From NCBI GenBank assembly GCA_020161395.1, contig JAIUOE010000015.1, forward strand, positions 1 to 64,000: DNA of 64,000 nucleotides. Reading direction: 5' to 3'. The notes beneath the pieces were generated by a model. The model was given only the letters and a program-made list of their open reading frames with translations. It was not told the origin of the DNA and made no database searches. Positions 35,824-45,619 of this stretch are shown piece after piece. This DNA comes from Bacteroidota bacterium. Lineage in GTDB: Bacteria > Bacteroidota > Ignavibacteria > Ignavibacteriales > Ignavibacteriaceae. The translations under genes were made by a program, and so were the position numbers. The number at the start of each line of letters is the position of its first letter. Within the stretch, counting starts at the first letter, position 1.

Positions 35824-36849
35824 ATGGGATTATTGGATTTTTTAGCAAATGATATAGCAATCGACCTTGGGACAGCGAATACACTTATTCATGTCAAAGG
35901 TAAAGGAATCGTGTTAAACGAGCCCTCGATCGTGGCTTACGACCGCAATACAAGGAAAATCATCGCCCTTGGAAATAAAGCCAAAGAGATGATGGGCAGA
36001 GAGCACCGGGAAATTGCGGTAACAAGACCCATGAAAGACGGTGTAATCGCCGATTTCGAAATTGCCGAGGGCATGATCCGTGCTTTTATCAAAAAAGTGA
36101 ATTCAGGTATTGTTTCTGCCAGAAAGGTAGTTATAGCGGTTCCGAGTGGAGTGACCGAAGTTGAAAAAAGGGCTGTCAGGGACAGTGCTGAACATGCAGG
36201 GGCAAAAGAAGTTCACCTTATTTCCGAACCAATGTCCGCTGCCATCGGTATTGGAATTGATGTCTCCAGACCTGAAGGTAACATGGTTATCGACATTGGT
36301 GGAGGAACAACGGAAATTGCTGTAATCGCCCTTTCCGGTATCGTGGTTGAAGAATCAATCAAAGTTGCCGGTGATGAAATGAATGAGGCAATTGTGAGTT
36401 TCTTCAGGAGGAATTACAATATTCTGATTGGTGAAAGGACTGCTGAAGCTATAAAGTGCCAGGTCGGCTCAGCGATGGCATTACCGGAAGAACTTACAAT
36501 CGAAGTGAAGGGACGGGATCTTGTAGGCGGTGTTCCAAAGAAAGTTGAAGTTTCGTCTGTGGAAATCAGGGATGCCCTGGAGGGACCTGTAGTTCAGATT
36601 CTTGAGGCAGTCAGGAGATTGCTCGAGAGAACAGGTGCCGAACATTCAGCGGATATTCACAGCTCCGGAATTATGCTGTCAGGTGGTGGCGCACTACTGA
36701 AAGGTCTTGATAAAAGAATAAGACTGGAGACAAATCTGCCCGTTCACATTGCAGAGGAACCTCTGACTGCCGTGGTTCGGGGTGCCGGAAGAGTTATTGA
36801 TAATCTAAATGGATATTCTGCAGTTTTGATAAGGCACCGTCGCTATTAG
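35824..36849 (+). CDS. mreB: Rod shape-determining protein MreB
   Basis: Bacterial actin that organises side-wall peptidoglycan synthesis beneath the inner membrane. The ATPase-fold phosphate loops are present: IDLGTANTLIH near the start, and the second phosphate loop VIDIGGGTTEIAV at about residue 158. The N-terminal hydrophobic GLLDFLANDIA can act as membrane anchor. Length 341 is usual. It heads the mreB-mreC-mreD-mrdA-rodA block, with mreC starting 1 nt after its stop. Confidence 0.98.
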   Translation: MGLLDFLANDIAIDLGTANTLIHVKGKGIVLNEPSIVAYDRNTRKIIALGNKAKEMMGREHREIAVTRPMKDGVIADFEIAEGMIRAFIKKVNSGIVSARKVVIAVPSGVTEVEKRAVRDSAEHAGAKEVHLISEPMSAAIGIGIDVSRPEGNMVIDIGGGTTEIAVIALSGIVVEESIKVAGDEMNEAIVSFFRRNYNILIGERTAEAIKCQVGSAMALPEELTIEVKGRDLVGGVPKKVEVSSVEIRDALEGPVVQILEAVRRLLERTGAEHSADIHSSGIMLSGGGALLKGLDKRIRLETNLPVHIAEEPLTAVVRGAGRVIDNLNGYSAVLIRHRRY

Positions 36850-36850
36850 A

Positions 36851-37684
36851 ATGAGAGAATTTTTCCATTCACTTTTTCAATCTTTCAAGTCTTATCTAAT
36901 CCTGATAATTCTCATAATCATTTCATTTTTTCTGATGTCGTTAAGTGAATCTGAATCGACTCAAAAGCTGAGGGCACTTGCGTTGTCCACTTTTTCGCGA
37001 GTTTCAGGAGTATTCGGGTATGTAAATTTCATCACTGATCTCCGTTCAGACAATGAAGAACTCAGAAGAAGAAATGCTGAACTGATGCTCGAAAACAATC
37101 AGTTGCGGGAGTTCGGTCTGGAAAACAGTGAATTGAGAGAAATGCTTGCCTTCCAGGATACCAGCTCATATGAACTGATTGCTTCAGAAGTAATTTCCAA
37201 ATCATACCTTGCCGATCAGGTCAATTTTACAATCAACAAAGGCACTAAAGATTCCGTAAAACCCGGGATGCCTGTCATATCGCACAACGGACTTCTTGGA
37301 ATCGTCTACACTTCTACGGAAAACTATTCGATCGTAAGAACTTATAAAAATGTAAATCTGAAAATTATCGTGAAATTGTTGAATTCGGGAACCCCCGGTA
37401 TCCTGAAATGGAACGGAACCGAGCTGATAATGCAAGGGATTCCAAAAACATTGCAGTTGAAAAAAGGGGAGAGAATCATCACTTCTGAAATCAGTTCCTT
37501 GATCGGGATAAATCTTCCCGTTGGTGAAGTGGTTAAGATTCTGAATCCCGAAAGCGGTTTGTTTAACGATATTCTCATCGAACCGTATGTTGATCTGAAC
37601 AGTACCCTTAATGTGTTTGTGATGCGTATGGTGCAGAGTAAAAAAGTTGACAATTACGAACTGAATTATCTGAAGACGAAATGA
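36851..37684 (+). CDS. mreC: Rod shape-determining protein MreC
   Basis: Bitopic inner-membrane protein linking MreB to the periplasmic synthases. One transmembrane segment lies at about residues 15-32. A periplasmic coiled coil follows at about 62-100 (NEELRRRNAELMLENNQLRE), then the double beta-barrel MreC domain with ISHNGLLGIV and GTPGILKWNG. Normal length (277). Its stop overlaps the mreD start by 4 nt. Confidence 0.95.
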   Translation: MREFFHSLFQSFKSYLILIILIIISFFLMSLSESESTQKLRALALSTFSRVSGVFGYVNFITDLRSDNEELRRRNAELMLENNQLREFGLENSELREMLAFQDTSSYELIASEVISKSYLADQVNFTINKGTKDSVKPGMPVISHNGLLGIVYTSTENYSIVRTYKNVNLKIIVKLLNSGTPGILKWNGTELIMQGIPKTLQLKKGERIITSEISSLIGINLPVGEVVKILNPESGLFNDILIEPYVDLNSTLNVFVMRMVQSKKVDNYELNYLKTK

Positions 37685-38187
37685 CAAACAACAAATATTT
37701 CAAATACCTTCTTCCGGTTTTATATCTGATTCCGCTTCTGTTTGTACAAGTCGTTTTCGTTCCACTTATTTCAATTGAAACGATAGTTCCTGACCTTATA
37801 CTTATTCTTGTTGTTTACTATGCGGTGAAACAGGGACAGATACCGGGTACCGTGTTTGGATTTGGTGCCGGACTGATATTTGACCTTGTCACAGGAAATT
37901 TACTTGGAAGTGCTGCTCTTGCCAAAACTGTCGCAGGATTCGTTGCCGGTTATTTCAGTACAAACAGAATGGACATTAATTTAAAGTCCTACAGGTTTAT
38001 ATTTATAATTCTGCTTGCAGCCTTCATCAACTCTTCAACTTTCGCTCTGGTAACAAATTTCGACCTGAATAATAATCTTCTTAAACTTATTTTTGAGCAG
38101 GGAATTACTCCCGCACTTTACACAGGATTCATAAGCGCAATTTGGATCTTTGCAACTCCAACAAAAAAAGGTGACTGGCTGGAATGA
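37681..38187 (+). CDS. mreD: Rod shape-determining protein MreD
   Basis: Small polytopic membrane protein (168 residues) with about five hydrophobic helices and the GFGAGLIFDLVTGNLLG stretch characteristic of MreD. It overlaps mreC at its start and mrdA at its end by 4 nt each, implying coupled translation. Function is known only as part of the elongasome. Confidence 0.92.
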   Translation: MTNNKYFKYLLPVLYLIPLLFVQVVFVPLISIETIVPDLILILVVYYAVKQGQIPGTVFGFGAGLIFDLVTGNLLGSAALAKTVAGFVAGYFSTNRMDINLKSYRFIFIILLAAFINSSTFALVTNFDLNNNLLKLIFEQGITPALYTGFISAIWIFATPTKKGDWLE

Positions 38188-40019
38188 CACTACTTTCCTC
38201 TACAAGAAAGACTGTGCTCGCTTCCATAATACTGGGTCTTTTTCTTGTTTACGGTTTAAAGCTATTTCAGATGCAAATAGTTTTCAACAGTAAATTTGAA
38301 AACAAATCTACCGACAACAGTATTAAAGCGATTGAACAGATGCCCCTGAGGGGTGTTCTTTATGACCGTAATTTTAGATTGCTTGTTGACAATGTGCCGT
38401 CGTACACTGTGAGAATTACTCCATACGAATATGACACCACAAAAAATTCGATGCTTGAATCGCTCCTCCAACTCCCCAAAGACACTATTTCACGGATACT
38501 TCTTAAGCACAAAAAATACGGGAAGTATCAGCCTGTCCGCATTAAAAAGGGGGCTACATTTCAGGAAATCGGGTGGTTGGAAGAGAATTCTGAACGGTTC
38601 CCGGGAGTCGATTACATAATTGAAATAAAACGGGGCTACACGAATATTTTTGGCGCATCCCATGTTCTCGGTTATCTAAAAGAGACAAATGACAATGATC
38701 TAAAAAAAGACAGCTTTTATACTCTTGGTGATAACATCGGCATGAATGGTATCGAAAAGAGCTATGAAACCTACCTTCGCGGTGAAAAGGGATACAACTA
38801 TATTCTGGTAAACGCATCGAGGAAGAAAATTGCGAGGTTTAAGGAAGGAAATGCTGATAAGCCTTCAATAAAGGGTAAAGACCTTGTGCTTTCGCTTGAT
38901 TCCGCAGCACAGCTTACAGCCGAAAAGGTGATGCACGGCAGGAGCGGAGCAATTGTTGCCATAGAACCATCTTCCGGTGAGATACTGGCGTTTTCAAGTT
39001 CACCCGGATACGATCTTTCAAAATTTTCGGATATTACTCCTGCAGATTACATGAGGGAGCTGGTAACAAACCCGCTGAAGCCGCAGTTTAACAGAGCAAC
39101 CATGTCAACCCATTCTCCCGGTTCAACATTTAAAGTACTGGTAGCATTATGTGCATTGGAACTCGGTGTATTAAACGAAAACAGCACGATTTACTGTCCC
39201 GGCTCGTTCACCTATGGAAACAGAACATTTAAATGTCACGGTGCTCATGGTGCCACTACAGTTTACAGGGCACTTGAGGGATCATGCAATGTCTTCTTCT
39301 ACAAATTGATCTTTGAAATTGGAGTGGACCGGCTGAATGAATTTGCAAAGAAATTCCGGATAGGGACAAAGACAGGAATTGATCTTCTTGAAGAGTCAAA
39401 AGGTTTGATTCCTTCCAGTCAGTATTATGAAAAAATATATGGAAAAGGCTGGCCCAAAGGTATTTTAGTGAGTGTTGGCATTGGACAGGGTGAGGTAAGT
39501 ATGACACCATTGCAACTCGCTCTGATGACCGCCCTGGTTGCAAACAACGGCAAGTCGTTCGTTCCTCATCTCGTTAAAGGTTATCTTGACGAGAAAAGGA
39601 ACTTTGTTCCTTTCCGGTTTGAAGAAATAAATACCGGAGTCAACGAGAATAATGTCAGGATTATCAAAAAAGGGATGTGGCTTGTAGTCAACGGTGGTGG
39701 TGGAACAGCAAAGAACATCAGGAGTACCGATGTGGTGATCGCAGGCAAAACGGGAACTGTACAAAATATCCATGGCAGAAACCACTCACTGTTTGTCGGT
39801 TTTGCCCCGTACGATGATCCCAAAATTGCGGTCGCAGTACTTTTTGAGAATGCGGGATACGGAGCTGATGTGGCAGCACCGGTGGCAGAAGAAGTAATAC
39901 TTGCATATCTTCGGTCTTCAGGTGTGATTAAGCTGAAGGAAAAGGAAGATAAACCCAAAAAACCCTCGAAATCAGCAGATTCTACACAACTTGTCACCAA
40001 CATCGAAAACGGGGATTAA
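38184..40019 (+). CDS. mrdA: Penicillin-binding protein 2 (elongasome transpeptidase)
   Basis: Class B PBP cross-linking side-wall peptidoglycan. One N-terminal membrane anchor (about 12-32), pedestal/dimerisation domain, then transpeptidase domain. The active-site motifs are STFK (in HSPGSTFKVL), SCN (in EGSCNVFF) and KTGT (in AGKTGTVQN). The last 25 residues are a charged Lys/Ser-rich tail. 611 residues is typical. It is sandwiched between mreD and rodA with a 4-nt overlap and no gap respectively. Confidence 0.97.
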   Translation: MTLLSSTRKTVLASIILGLFLVYGLKLFQMQIVFNSKFENKSTDNSIKAIEQMPLRGVLYDRNFRLLVDNVPSYTVRITPYEYDTTKNSMLESLLQLPKDTISRILLKHKKYGKYQPVRIKKGATFQEIGWLEENSERFPGVDYIIEIKRGYTNIFGASHVLGYLKETNDNDLKKDSFYTLGDNIGMNGIEKSYETYLRGEKGYNYILVNASRKKIARFKEGNADKPSIKGKDLVLSLDSAAQLTAEKVMHGRSGAIVAIEPSSGEILAFSSSPGYDLSKFSDITPADYMRELVTNPLKPQFNRATMSTHSPGSTFKVLVALCALELGVLNENSTIYCPGSFTYGNRTFKCHGAHGATTVYRALEGSCNVFFYKLIFEIGVDRLNEFAKKFRIGTKTGIDLLEESKGLIPSSQYYEKIYGKGWPKGILVSVGIGQGEVSMTPLQLALMTALVANNGKSFVPHLVKGYLDEKRNFVPFRFEEINTGVNENNVRIIKKGMWLVVNGGGGTAKNIRSTDVVIAGKTGTVQNIHGRNHSLFVGFAPYDDPKIAVAVLFENAGYGADVAAPVAEEVILAYLRSSGVIKLKEKEDKPKKPSKSADSTQLVTNIENGD

Positions 40020-41249
40020 ATGAAGTTAGGCGGAAAAATATCCGGCAGATTTGATTTCCTGATTTTTGGTGCTGTCATTATTCTTTTAACATTCGGGTTA
40101 CTGGCGATTTACAGTTCCACTCAGAATGTAACACAGGTTCGCAATAATTTTGAAAAACAGATTGTTGCACTCGTCCTCTCAATTATAATTTTTGTCGTAA
40201 TCTATAACCTTCCCAGTACTCTTATAAGAACTGCAATTCCATGGGCATACGGGTTGAGTATCTTCCTATTGATAGCAGTACTTATATTTGGTAAAACAAT
40301 TGGTGGTGCTAAAGCGTGGATCAGTCTTGGACCTTTGAACCTGCAGCCTGCTGAATTTTCCAAAATTGCCACACTTCTTGCCTTGGCATCATTTCTGGAA
40401 GAAAAAGGAAATGATATTGAGGATATAAAAGTAATTTTAAAATATCTGGCAATCGGACTTTTTCCTGTTGCCCTGATTATGCTGGAACCGGATCTTGGAA
40501 GTTCGCTTGTCTATTTTGGAATGATACTTACCCTTCTTTTTTGGAGGGGAATAAGTGCATTTGGGCTGTTTGTTGTTCTTGCTCCACCTTTGGTGATGAT
40601 CAGTTCACTGTTCGGAGTCTGGTACATTGCAGGGGCATTTGCGGTTGTAATAGCTTTTCTGTTTGTTTTCAAAAAAAATATTTTCATCACCACAGCCCTC
40701 CTGGGTGTAAATTTTGCTTCGGCATTTTTTGTAAAGTATTTCTTTAACATCCTTAGCCCTCACCAGAAAAAAAGAATTCTGACATTTGTCGATCCCAACT
40801 CGGATCCACTTGGAGCAGGTTATAATGCCATTCAGGCGCAGATAGCAATAGGCTCCGGAGGACTTTGGGGCAAGGGATTCATGTCAGGCAGTCAGACACA
40901 GTTACAGTTCATACCCGAATTGTGGTCAGACTTTATTTTCTGCGTGGTTGGTGAGGAATTTGGCTTTTTTGGCACAATCGCCGTGATTTCATTATTCGTA
41001 CTTATATTTCTCAGAATCCTCAAGATAGCAAGTGAAACAAAGAGTGACTTTTTCAGTCTGGTCGTTGTGGGAATCCTGTCAATTTTCGTGATTCATTTTG
41101 CCATCAATATTGGAATGGTCATAGGAATTGTTCCTGTCATCGGAATTCCCTTGCCTTTCGTCAGTTATGGGGGATCATCACTTCTGTCAAATTTTATAAT
41201 GCTCGGAATTGTATTTAACATATCCAAAAGCCGTCACGCAATTAATTGA
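40020..41249 (+). CDS. rodA: Peptidoglycan glycosyltransferase RodA (SEDS family)
   Basis: Polytopic SEDS glycosyltransferase that polymerises lipid II together with PBP2. About ten hydrophobic helices. SEDS landmarks are GGAKAWISLGPLNLQPAEFSK, LEPDLGSS and the C-terminal PLPFVSYGGSSLL. Its ATG immediately follows the mrdA stop. 409 residues. pyrF begins 8 nt downstream. Confidence 0.97.
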   Translation: MKLGGKISGRFDFLIFGAVIILLTFGLLAIYSSTQNVTQVRNNFEKQIVALVLSIIIFVVIYNLPSTLIRTAIPWAYGLSIFLLIAVLIFGKTIGGAKAWISLGPLNLQPAEFSKIATLLALASFLEEKGNDIEDIKVILKYLAIGLFPVALIMLEPDLGSSLVYFGMILTLLFWRGISAFGLFVVLAPPLVMISSLFGVWYIAGAFAVVIAFLFVFKKNIFITTALLGVNFASAFFVKYFFNILSPHQKKRILTFVDPNSDPLGAGYNAIQAQIAIGSGGLWGKGFMSGSQTQLQFIPELWSDFIFCVVGEEFGFFGTIAVISLFVLIFLRILKIASETKSDFFSLVVVGILSIFVIHFAINIGMVIGIVPVIGIPLPFVSYGGSSLLSNFIMLGIVFNISKSRHAIN

Positions 41250-41257
41250 GGTGGTGA

Positions 41258-42082
41258 ATGAATTCGTTTGAAAAACTGGAAGCACTTGTAAAACAGGGAA
41301 AACATATCTGCGTTGGTCTGGATACCGACATAAAAAAAATTCCTTCCATTGTAAGAAAATCTTCGAACCCTTTTTATGAATTTAACAGACTGATTGTTGA
41401 ATCAACAATAACTGAAGCAGCAGCATACAAGCTTAATTTTGCTTTTTATGAAAGTCATGGATTGGAAGGTTTTACGGTTTTAAGAAAAACAGTAGAGCTA
41501 ATCCGGTCTAAGAGAGAGGATGTGCTTATAATCGGAGATGCAAAAAGGGGAGACATCGGCAATACTTCCATGATGTATGCCAAAGCAATCTTCGATGAAC
41601 TGGGATTTGATTGTTCGACCATAGCCCCTTATATGGGGAAGGACTCCCTTGATCCTTTTTTTGAGTACGAAGGGAAAATTAATTTCATACTCGTCCTCAC
41701 TTCGAACAAAGGTTCGGAAGATTTTGAAAAACTGTTGTTGAGCGATGGAACAGCTCTTTATAAATCTGTACTTCAAAAAATTAAAAGCTGGTATCCGGCA
41801 AATCAACTTGGCACAGTTTTTGGAGCAACAAGGATCGAAAACTTGAAGGAAGATATTGATGACCTGAAAGGTACCACTGTTCTCGTACCCGGAGTTGGAG
41901 CTCAGGGGGGCAGTGCCGGTGAGGTTGCTTCAATATTTCATTCTGCAGGACACAGAAATTTTCTGATTAATTCCAGCAGAAATATCATTTACGCTTCACA
42001 GGAAGAAGATTTTGCTTCATCTGCATATGACGAACTTCAAAAACTTAACAGAGAAGTGAATCAAATCTCACACAGCGTGTGA
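41258..42082 (+). CDS. pyrF: Orotidine 5'-phosphate decarboxylase
   Basis: Last step of UMP synthesis. 274 residues, the longer type-2 form. Catalytic block DAKRGDIGNT (Asp-Lys-x-x-Asp), opening strand ICVGLDTDIKKIP, and C-terminal phosphate-binding VPGVGAQGG. It is the last gene of the pyrG-to-pyrF run; a GGTGGTG stretch precedes the start. Confidence 0.96.
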   Translation: MNSFEKLEALVKQGKHICVGLDTDIKKIPSIVRKSSNPFYEFNRLIVESTITEAAAYKLNFAFYESHGLEGFTVLRKTVELIRSKREDVLIIGDAKRGDIGNTSMMYAKAIFDELGFDCSTIAPYMGKDSLDPFFEYEGKINFILVLTSNKGSEDFEKLLLSDGTALYKSVLQKIKSWYPANQLGTVFGATRIENLKEDIDDLKGTTVLVPGVGAQGGSAGEVASIFHSAGHRNFLINSSRNIIYASQEEDFASSAYDELQKLNREVNQISHSV

Positions 42083-42219
42083 TAAACCGGATAGTAATCA
42101 AAGAATAATTAACCCGGTATTGTAAGCCGGAGGAAAGATATATTTCTCGTAAATGGGAATATATTCTAATAATTGATAGATAATACTGTCGGCTATTATC
42201 GTATTTTGATGGAGAGAGA
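42083..42219. promoter_or_regulatory. Intergenic region before the DUF2851 gene
   Basis: An imperfect inverted repeat (ATATATTTC / GGAATATAT) lies at about 42139-42166. TTGATA at 42173-42178 and TATTAT at 42194-42199 are spaced by 15 nt, a weak sigma70-like promoter. No terminator with a T-run was seen after pyrF. Confidence 0.25.
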
Positions 42220-43701
42220 ATGAAAACTGCTGCGTTACCTGAAAAACTGATCTATGAAATTTGGAAAAATCAGGATTTCAAGTCTGATATTTATACAAGA
42301 GATGGCGAAAGGATTCGCGTGCTCGACAGGGGTGTTGAATCAACGGAACTGGGAGGTCCTGACTTCAGGAATGCTCACATACAAATAGGCAGTTTGACAT
42401 TTGTCGGTGATATCGAAATTGATAATTTTCATACCGACTGGAAAAATCATGGTCACTCAAAAAATCCAAAGTTTAACAAAGTCATCCTTCATGTAATCCT
42501 CGACGATTCTGATCAGCGAATTTTTGTTACTACCAAAGACGGCAGAAAAGTCCCCTCTATTAGCGTCATTGACTTTATCGATCAGTCTCTAAGCACATCC
42601 CTCCGCAAGCAGATTGCCAATTTCAGGTTAAGCAGTATCAATAAAATATCGTGCAAACAGTTGACTCTGCTCGTAACAGAGGAAGAAAAACTTCAGTTTT
42701 TGAAAAGACTCGGAATTGAGAGGTTCAAGCGAAAATGTGAAAAGGTTGCCTACAGAATGAAGGAGATACTTTTCATCGAGGAGATGAAGATATGTGAACC
42801 TGAACATGGATATGATGTACCGCTTGAATATCTTGAGAGAAAACTGACACGAAAGGAAATGAATAACAAAGCAGTATGGGAACAGTTATTCTATGAAGGG
42901 ATATTTGAAGCTCTGGGTTATTCCAGAAACAAAGAGATTATGCTTAGGCTCGCAAAGGCTGTCGAGCTTAAATATCTGAAAACCCTGGGGCAGGATGCAG
43001 ATTTTATCCACAATGCTGAAGCCCTCTTCTTCCATGTGTCCGGTTTGCTGGAATTAACGCATAAAGGGGAGTCAGAGGAGACTTCGGGATATATCAGATC
43101 GATGCATGAAAAGTGGCTGGAGCTTGAAGAGATATACGATGGCAAGACCTTCTCTTCGGAAGACTGGTCATTTTATCGTATGAGACCTCAAAATTATCCA
43201 ACTGTGCGACTTGCAGGTGGAGTTAGACTTCTGAATGAAATACTGAATCACAATCTGATCGGCGGATTACACCGTAAATTTATCGACATTCACAATCTTA
43301 ACACCTTAAAAGTTTGCATCAGGAGCATCTTTGTAACAAAAGGAAATGGATACTGGAGCCGGCACTACATGTTCGATACGGAAGCAAAACCGTATATTAA
43401 TTTCTTCGTCGGAAAAAACCGTGCAGACGAAATGGTGCTTAATGTCGTTCTTCCTATACTTTATATCTATTACGAATTGTTTGGCAAGCATAAATTTGCA
43501 GCTAAAACATTGAGACTGTTTAGTGAAGTGGATATGGAAATCGATAACACACTTGTCAGTGAAGTGTCTTCAGCATTGAATCTGGATGCACACAAGCATG
43601 GACCACTGATTTATCAGGGGATGCTGGAACTTTTCAGGAACAAATGTTCCAAAGACAAATGTGACCAGTGTTTGATTGGAGAGAAGGTCTTTTCAGAATA
43701 G
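42220..43701 (+). CDS. DUF2851 family protein
   Basis: 493 residues, cytosolic, no signal peptide. The N-terminal half includes GGPDFRNAHIQIG and VGDIEIDNFHTDW, with conserved acidic and His residues reminiscent of a nuclease-like or hydrolase fold. The protein ends with a Cys cluster (NKCSKDKCDQC) that could bind zinc. The family is conserved in Bacteroidota and relatives, and its function is not known to me. GGAGAGAG precedes the start. Confidence 0.85.
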   Translation: MKTAALPEKLIYEIWKNQDFKSDIYTRDGERIRVLDRGVESTELGGPDFRNAHIQIGSLTFVGDIEIDNFHTDWKNHGHSKNPKFNKVILHVILDDSDQRIFVTTKDGRKVPSISVIDFIDQSLSTSLRKQIANFRLSSINKISCKQLTLLVTEEEKLQFLKRLGIERFKRKCEKVAYRMKEILFIEEMKICEPEHGYDVPLEYLERKLTRKEMNNKAVWEQLFYEGIFEALGYSRNKEIMLRLAKAVELKYLKTLGQDADFIHNAEALFFHVSGLLELTHKGESEETSGYIRSMHEKWLELEEIYDGKTFSSEDWSFYRMRPQNYPTVRLAGGVRLLNEILNHNLIGGLHRKFIDIHNLNTLKVCIRSIFVTKGNGYWSRHYMFDTEAKPYINFFVGKNRADEMVLNVVLPILYIYYELFGKHKFAAKTLRLFSEVDMEIDNTLVSEVSSALNLDAHKHGPLIYQGMLELFRNKCSKDKCDQCLIGEKVFSE

Positions 43702-43739
43702 GAAGTTTTTTGAGACCTTTTTTTGGGTCAATGGAGTGG

Positions 43740-45596
43740 CTATTCAACAAGGAATTCTGATTTCCCTTTCTGCACGCTGAATGAGTAGGATTTCCCGTTC
43801 CGGATGATTTCCAAAACGAAGGGGACCTGCGTCTCCACCTCTATTTTTCTTTTTTCAATATCCTCACTTGCAACAAGACTGATTTTTTCCTTTCCGAACA
43901 GAAGATTCTTCATCCCGTTCCGGTCGTTCCGGTTCAGCCGCCAGACTATCCTTCCTTCGGCTGCACTTACTCTAAGACCTATAATATTTTCAATCAGAAG
44001 GGCTACGGGTCCTGTTGCTGTCCATCCGGCGAAATCCTGTCTCCCGTAAAATGTGTTGTCCCATCTTGTGCCGGGTTGCGGAAACTCCGGAGAATAGCAC
44101 TCCCAAATGGTTTTATATCCATCTTCATATCTTTCCTCAAACGCAATTTTGTCCTCTGGGGGTGAGAAATTGTTGAACACCTTCAAGATGTTTTCGAGGT
44201 GATTCTTAGCGATTTCATCAGCGAGCCTGTAAAATCCGCAACTTTCCAAACCCTTCACAGTTGAGTATACGACAGGAGCCCAGACTCCTCCCAGCCAGTA
44301 GTGTCCCATACTGTCGTAATCAGGATCATTTGCGGGGAGTGTCGGAATCCTGTGTGGACGGTTGAACGAGAGTGTGTCTTCCATGTGTGATGAGAGTGCC
44401 GTTGCCTTATCCGCATCCAGTACACCTGCGAGAAAAGCCCAGAATGCCCCTGCATGTGCAGTGGAAGAAAAACTGCCGTCAGGCTTCACATCATAAAGGA
44501 ATTTTGTCTTGCTGTCCCAGCAAAATTTAAGGATTGCCTCGCTTATTCTTGTGTAACGATTTAGGAATTCCTGTGAAATATCCATCTGACCATCCAGCTT
44601 TGCCAGGCGGGAAATGGATTTGGCTGCCAGCGCCATCTGGGAGGAGAAATCGACCCAGGCACCTTTTCCAACACCTCTCCGCGGAACATTGTCCATGCCA
44701 CTGCCTAAAGGAGTCTGGTAATAAAGCCAGGGAGAAAGTGATGATGCAACATTCTTTTCAATCCATTCATGGTACTTCACCAGACGAGGAAGAACCTTTT
44801 TAATGCGTGAAAAATCGCCTGTCATCTCTGAGTATCTGAGTTCGATCCACGCAAAAAGCGGGGGATTTAACATCGGTTCATCCTGGGATGGTTCGGCAGC
44901 AATATTCCCGTTTGCTTCGGAATATACTCTCTGGATGTAGCCATCAGACCGCTGTTTGCTGTAAAAATTATCCAGTGTCTGCATGGCAGGGAAGACTTCG
45001 CCTGAATACATGGCAAAGGCAACCATGAAATTCGAATCCCATTGATATATCCATTCGTTGAACCCTTCATCAATATAGCTATCGGAAAAATCATTTTCAG
45101 AGGTACCGCGTGTGATTTTGTCCCATGCGCGATTCCAGGCAAAGTAATATAATTCTATCAATGCAGAATCTCTTAATACAGGTTCCGGCAGTTTATCCTT
45201 AGGAAACGGGATGGTGCTTCTTTTTCTTTTCGGAACGGGAGGATTTCCAACCATGATCAGGGAGTTAAAACTTTCGCCACCGTCATTAATTTTCCAGTTG
45301 TTTGCAGGGTCGGGAATCCATTTTCCGTCAACAATGAATTTATACTGATAATATCCCGGTTCCAGTTCAAGATATGCAATCCACAGATCATCCTCTGATT
45401 TAATGAGTTTCTCTCCAACCGGGTTCCAGCCATTAAAACTTCCTGTGACCAACACTTCACCGGCACCAGGGGATACGAGTGAAAATCTTGTTTTTTCTTT
45501 TGGAGTCTGTGGAAATAATTGCGATGTCAGGAGCAGGCAGGCAAAAAGTAGAAAAGGCAGGCGGAAAAACCGGACAGTTTCAGGAGGAATGTACAT
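43740..45596 (-). CDS. Secreted glycoside hydrolase with N-terminal glycogen-binding (CBM48/AMPK-like) domain
   Basis: 618 residues with a signal peptide ending near LFP before Gln. Residues about 38-115 form a CBM48/AMPK-type starch-binding module (VLVTGSFNGWNPVG, GYYQYKFIVDGKWIPDP). The rest is an (alpha/alpha)6-barrel hydrolase resembling the MGH1/GH63/amylo-glucosidase group (QWDSNFMVAF, WIELRYSE, GHYWLGGVWAPV, RWDNTFYGRQDF). It probably cleaves alpha-glucosyl linkages in the periplasm or at the cell surface. It lies 23 nt downstream of the bifunctional nuclease gene on the same strand. No T9SS domain is present. Confidence 0.85.
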   Translation of the reverse strand: MYIPPETVRFFRLPFLLFACLLLTSQLFPQTPKEKTRFSLVSPGAGEVLVTGSFNGWNPVGEKLIKSEDDLWIAYLELEPGYYQYKFIVDGKWIPDPANNWKINDGGESFNSLIMVGNPPVPKRKRSTIPFPKDKLPEPVLRDSALIELYYFAWNRAWDKITRGTSENDFSDSYIDEGFNEWIYQWDSNFMVAFAMYSGEVFPAMQTLDNFYSKQRSDGYIQRVYSEANGNIAAEPSQDEPMLNPPLFAWIELRYSEMTGDFSRIKKVLPRLVKYHEWIEKNVASSLSPWLYYQTPLGSGMDNVPRRGVGKGAWVDFSSQMALAAKSISRLAKLDGQMDISQEFLNRYTRISEAILKFCWDSKTKFLYDVKPDGSFSSTAHAGAFWAFLAGVLDADKATALSSHMEDTLSFNRPHRIPTLPANDPDYDSMGHYWLGGVWAPVVYSTVKGLESCGFYRLADEIAKNHLENILKVFNNFSPPEDKIAFEERYEDGYKTIWECYSPEFPQPGTRWDNTFYGRQDFAGWTATGPVALLIENIIGLRVSAAEGRIVWRLNRNDRNGMKNLLFGKEKISLVASEDIEKRKIEVETQVPFVLEIIRNGKSYSFSVQKGKSEFLVE

Positions 45597-45619
45597 TTGG
45601 AAATTCTTTCATGATTTGT

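Noticed and set aside
37202-37687. 161-codon - strand ORF
   Set aside because: Antisense to mreC inside a tight operon.
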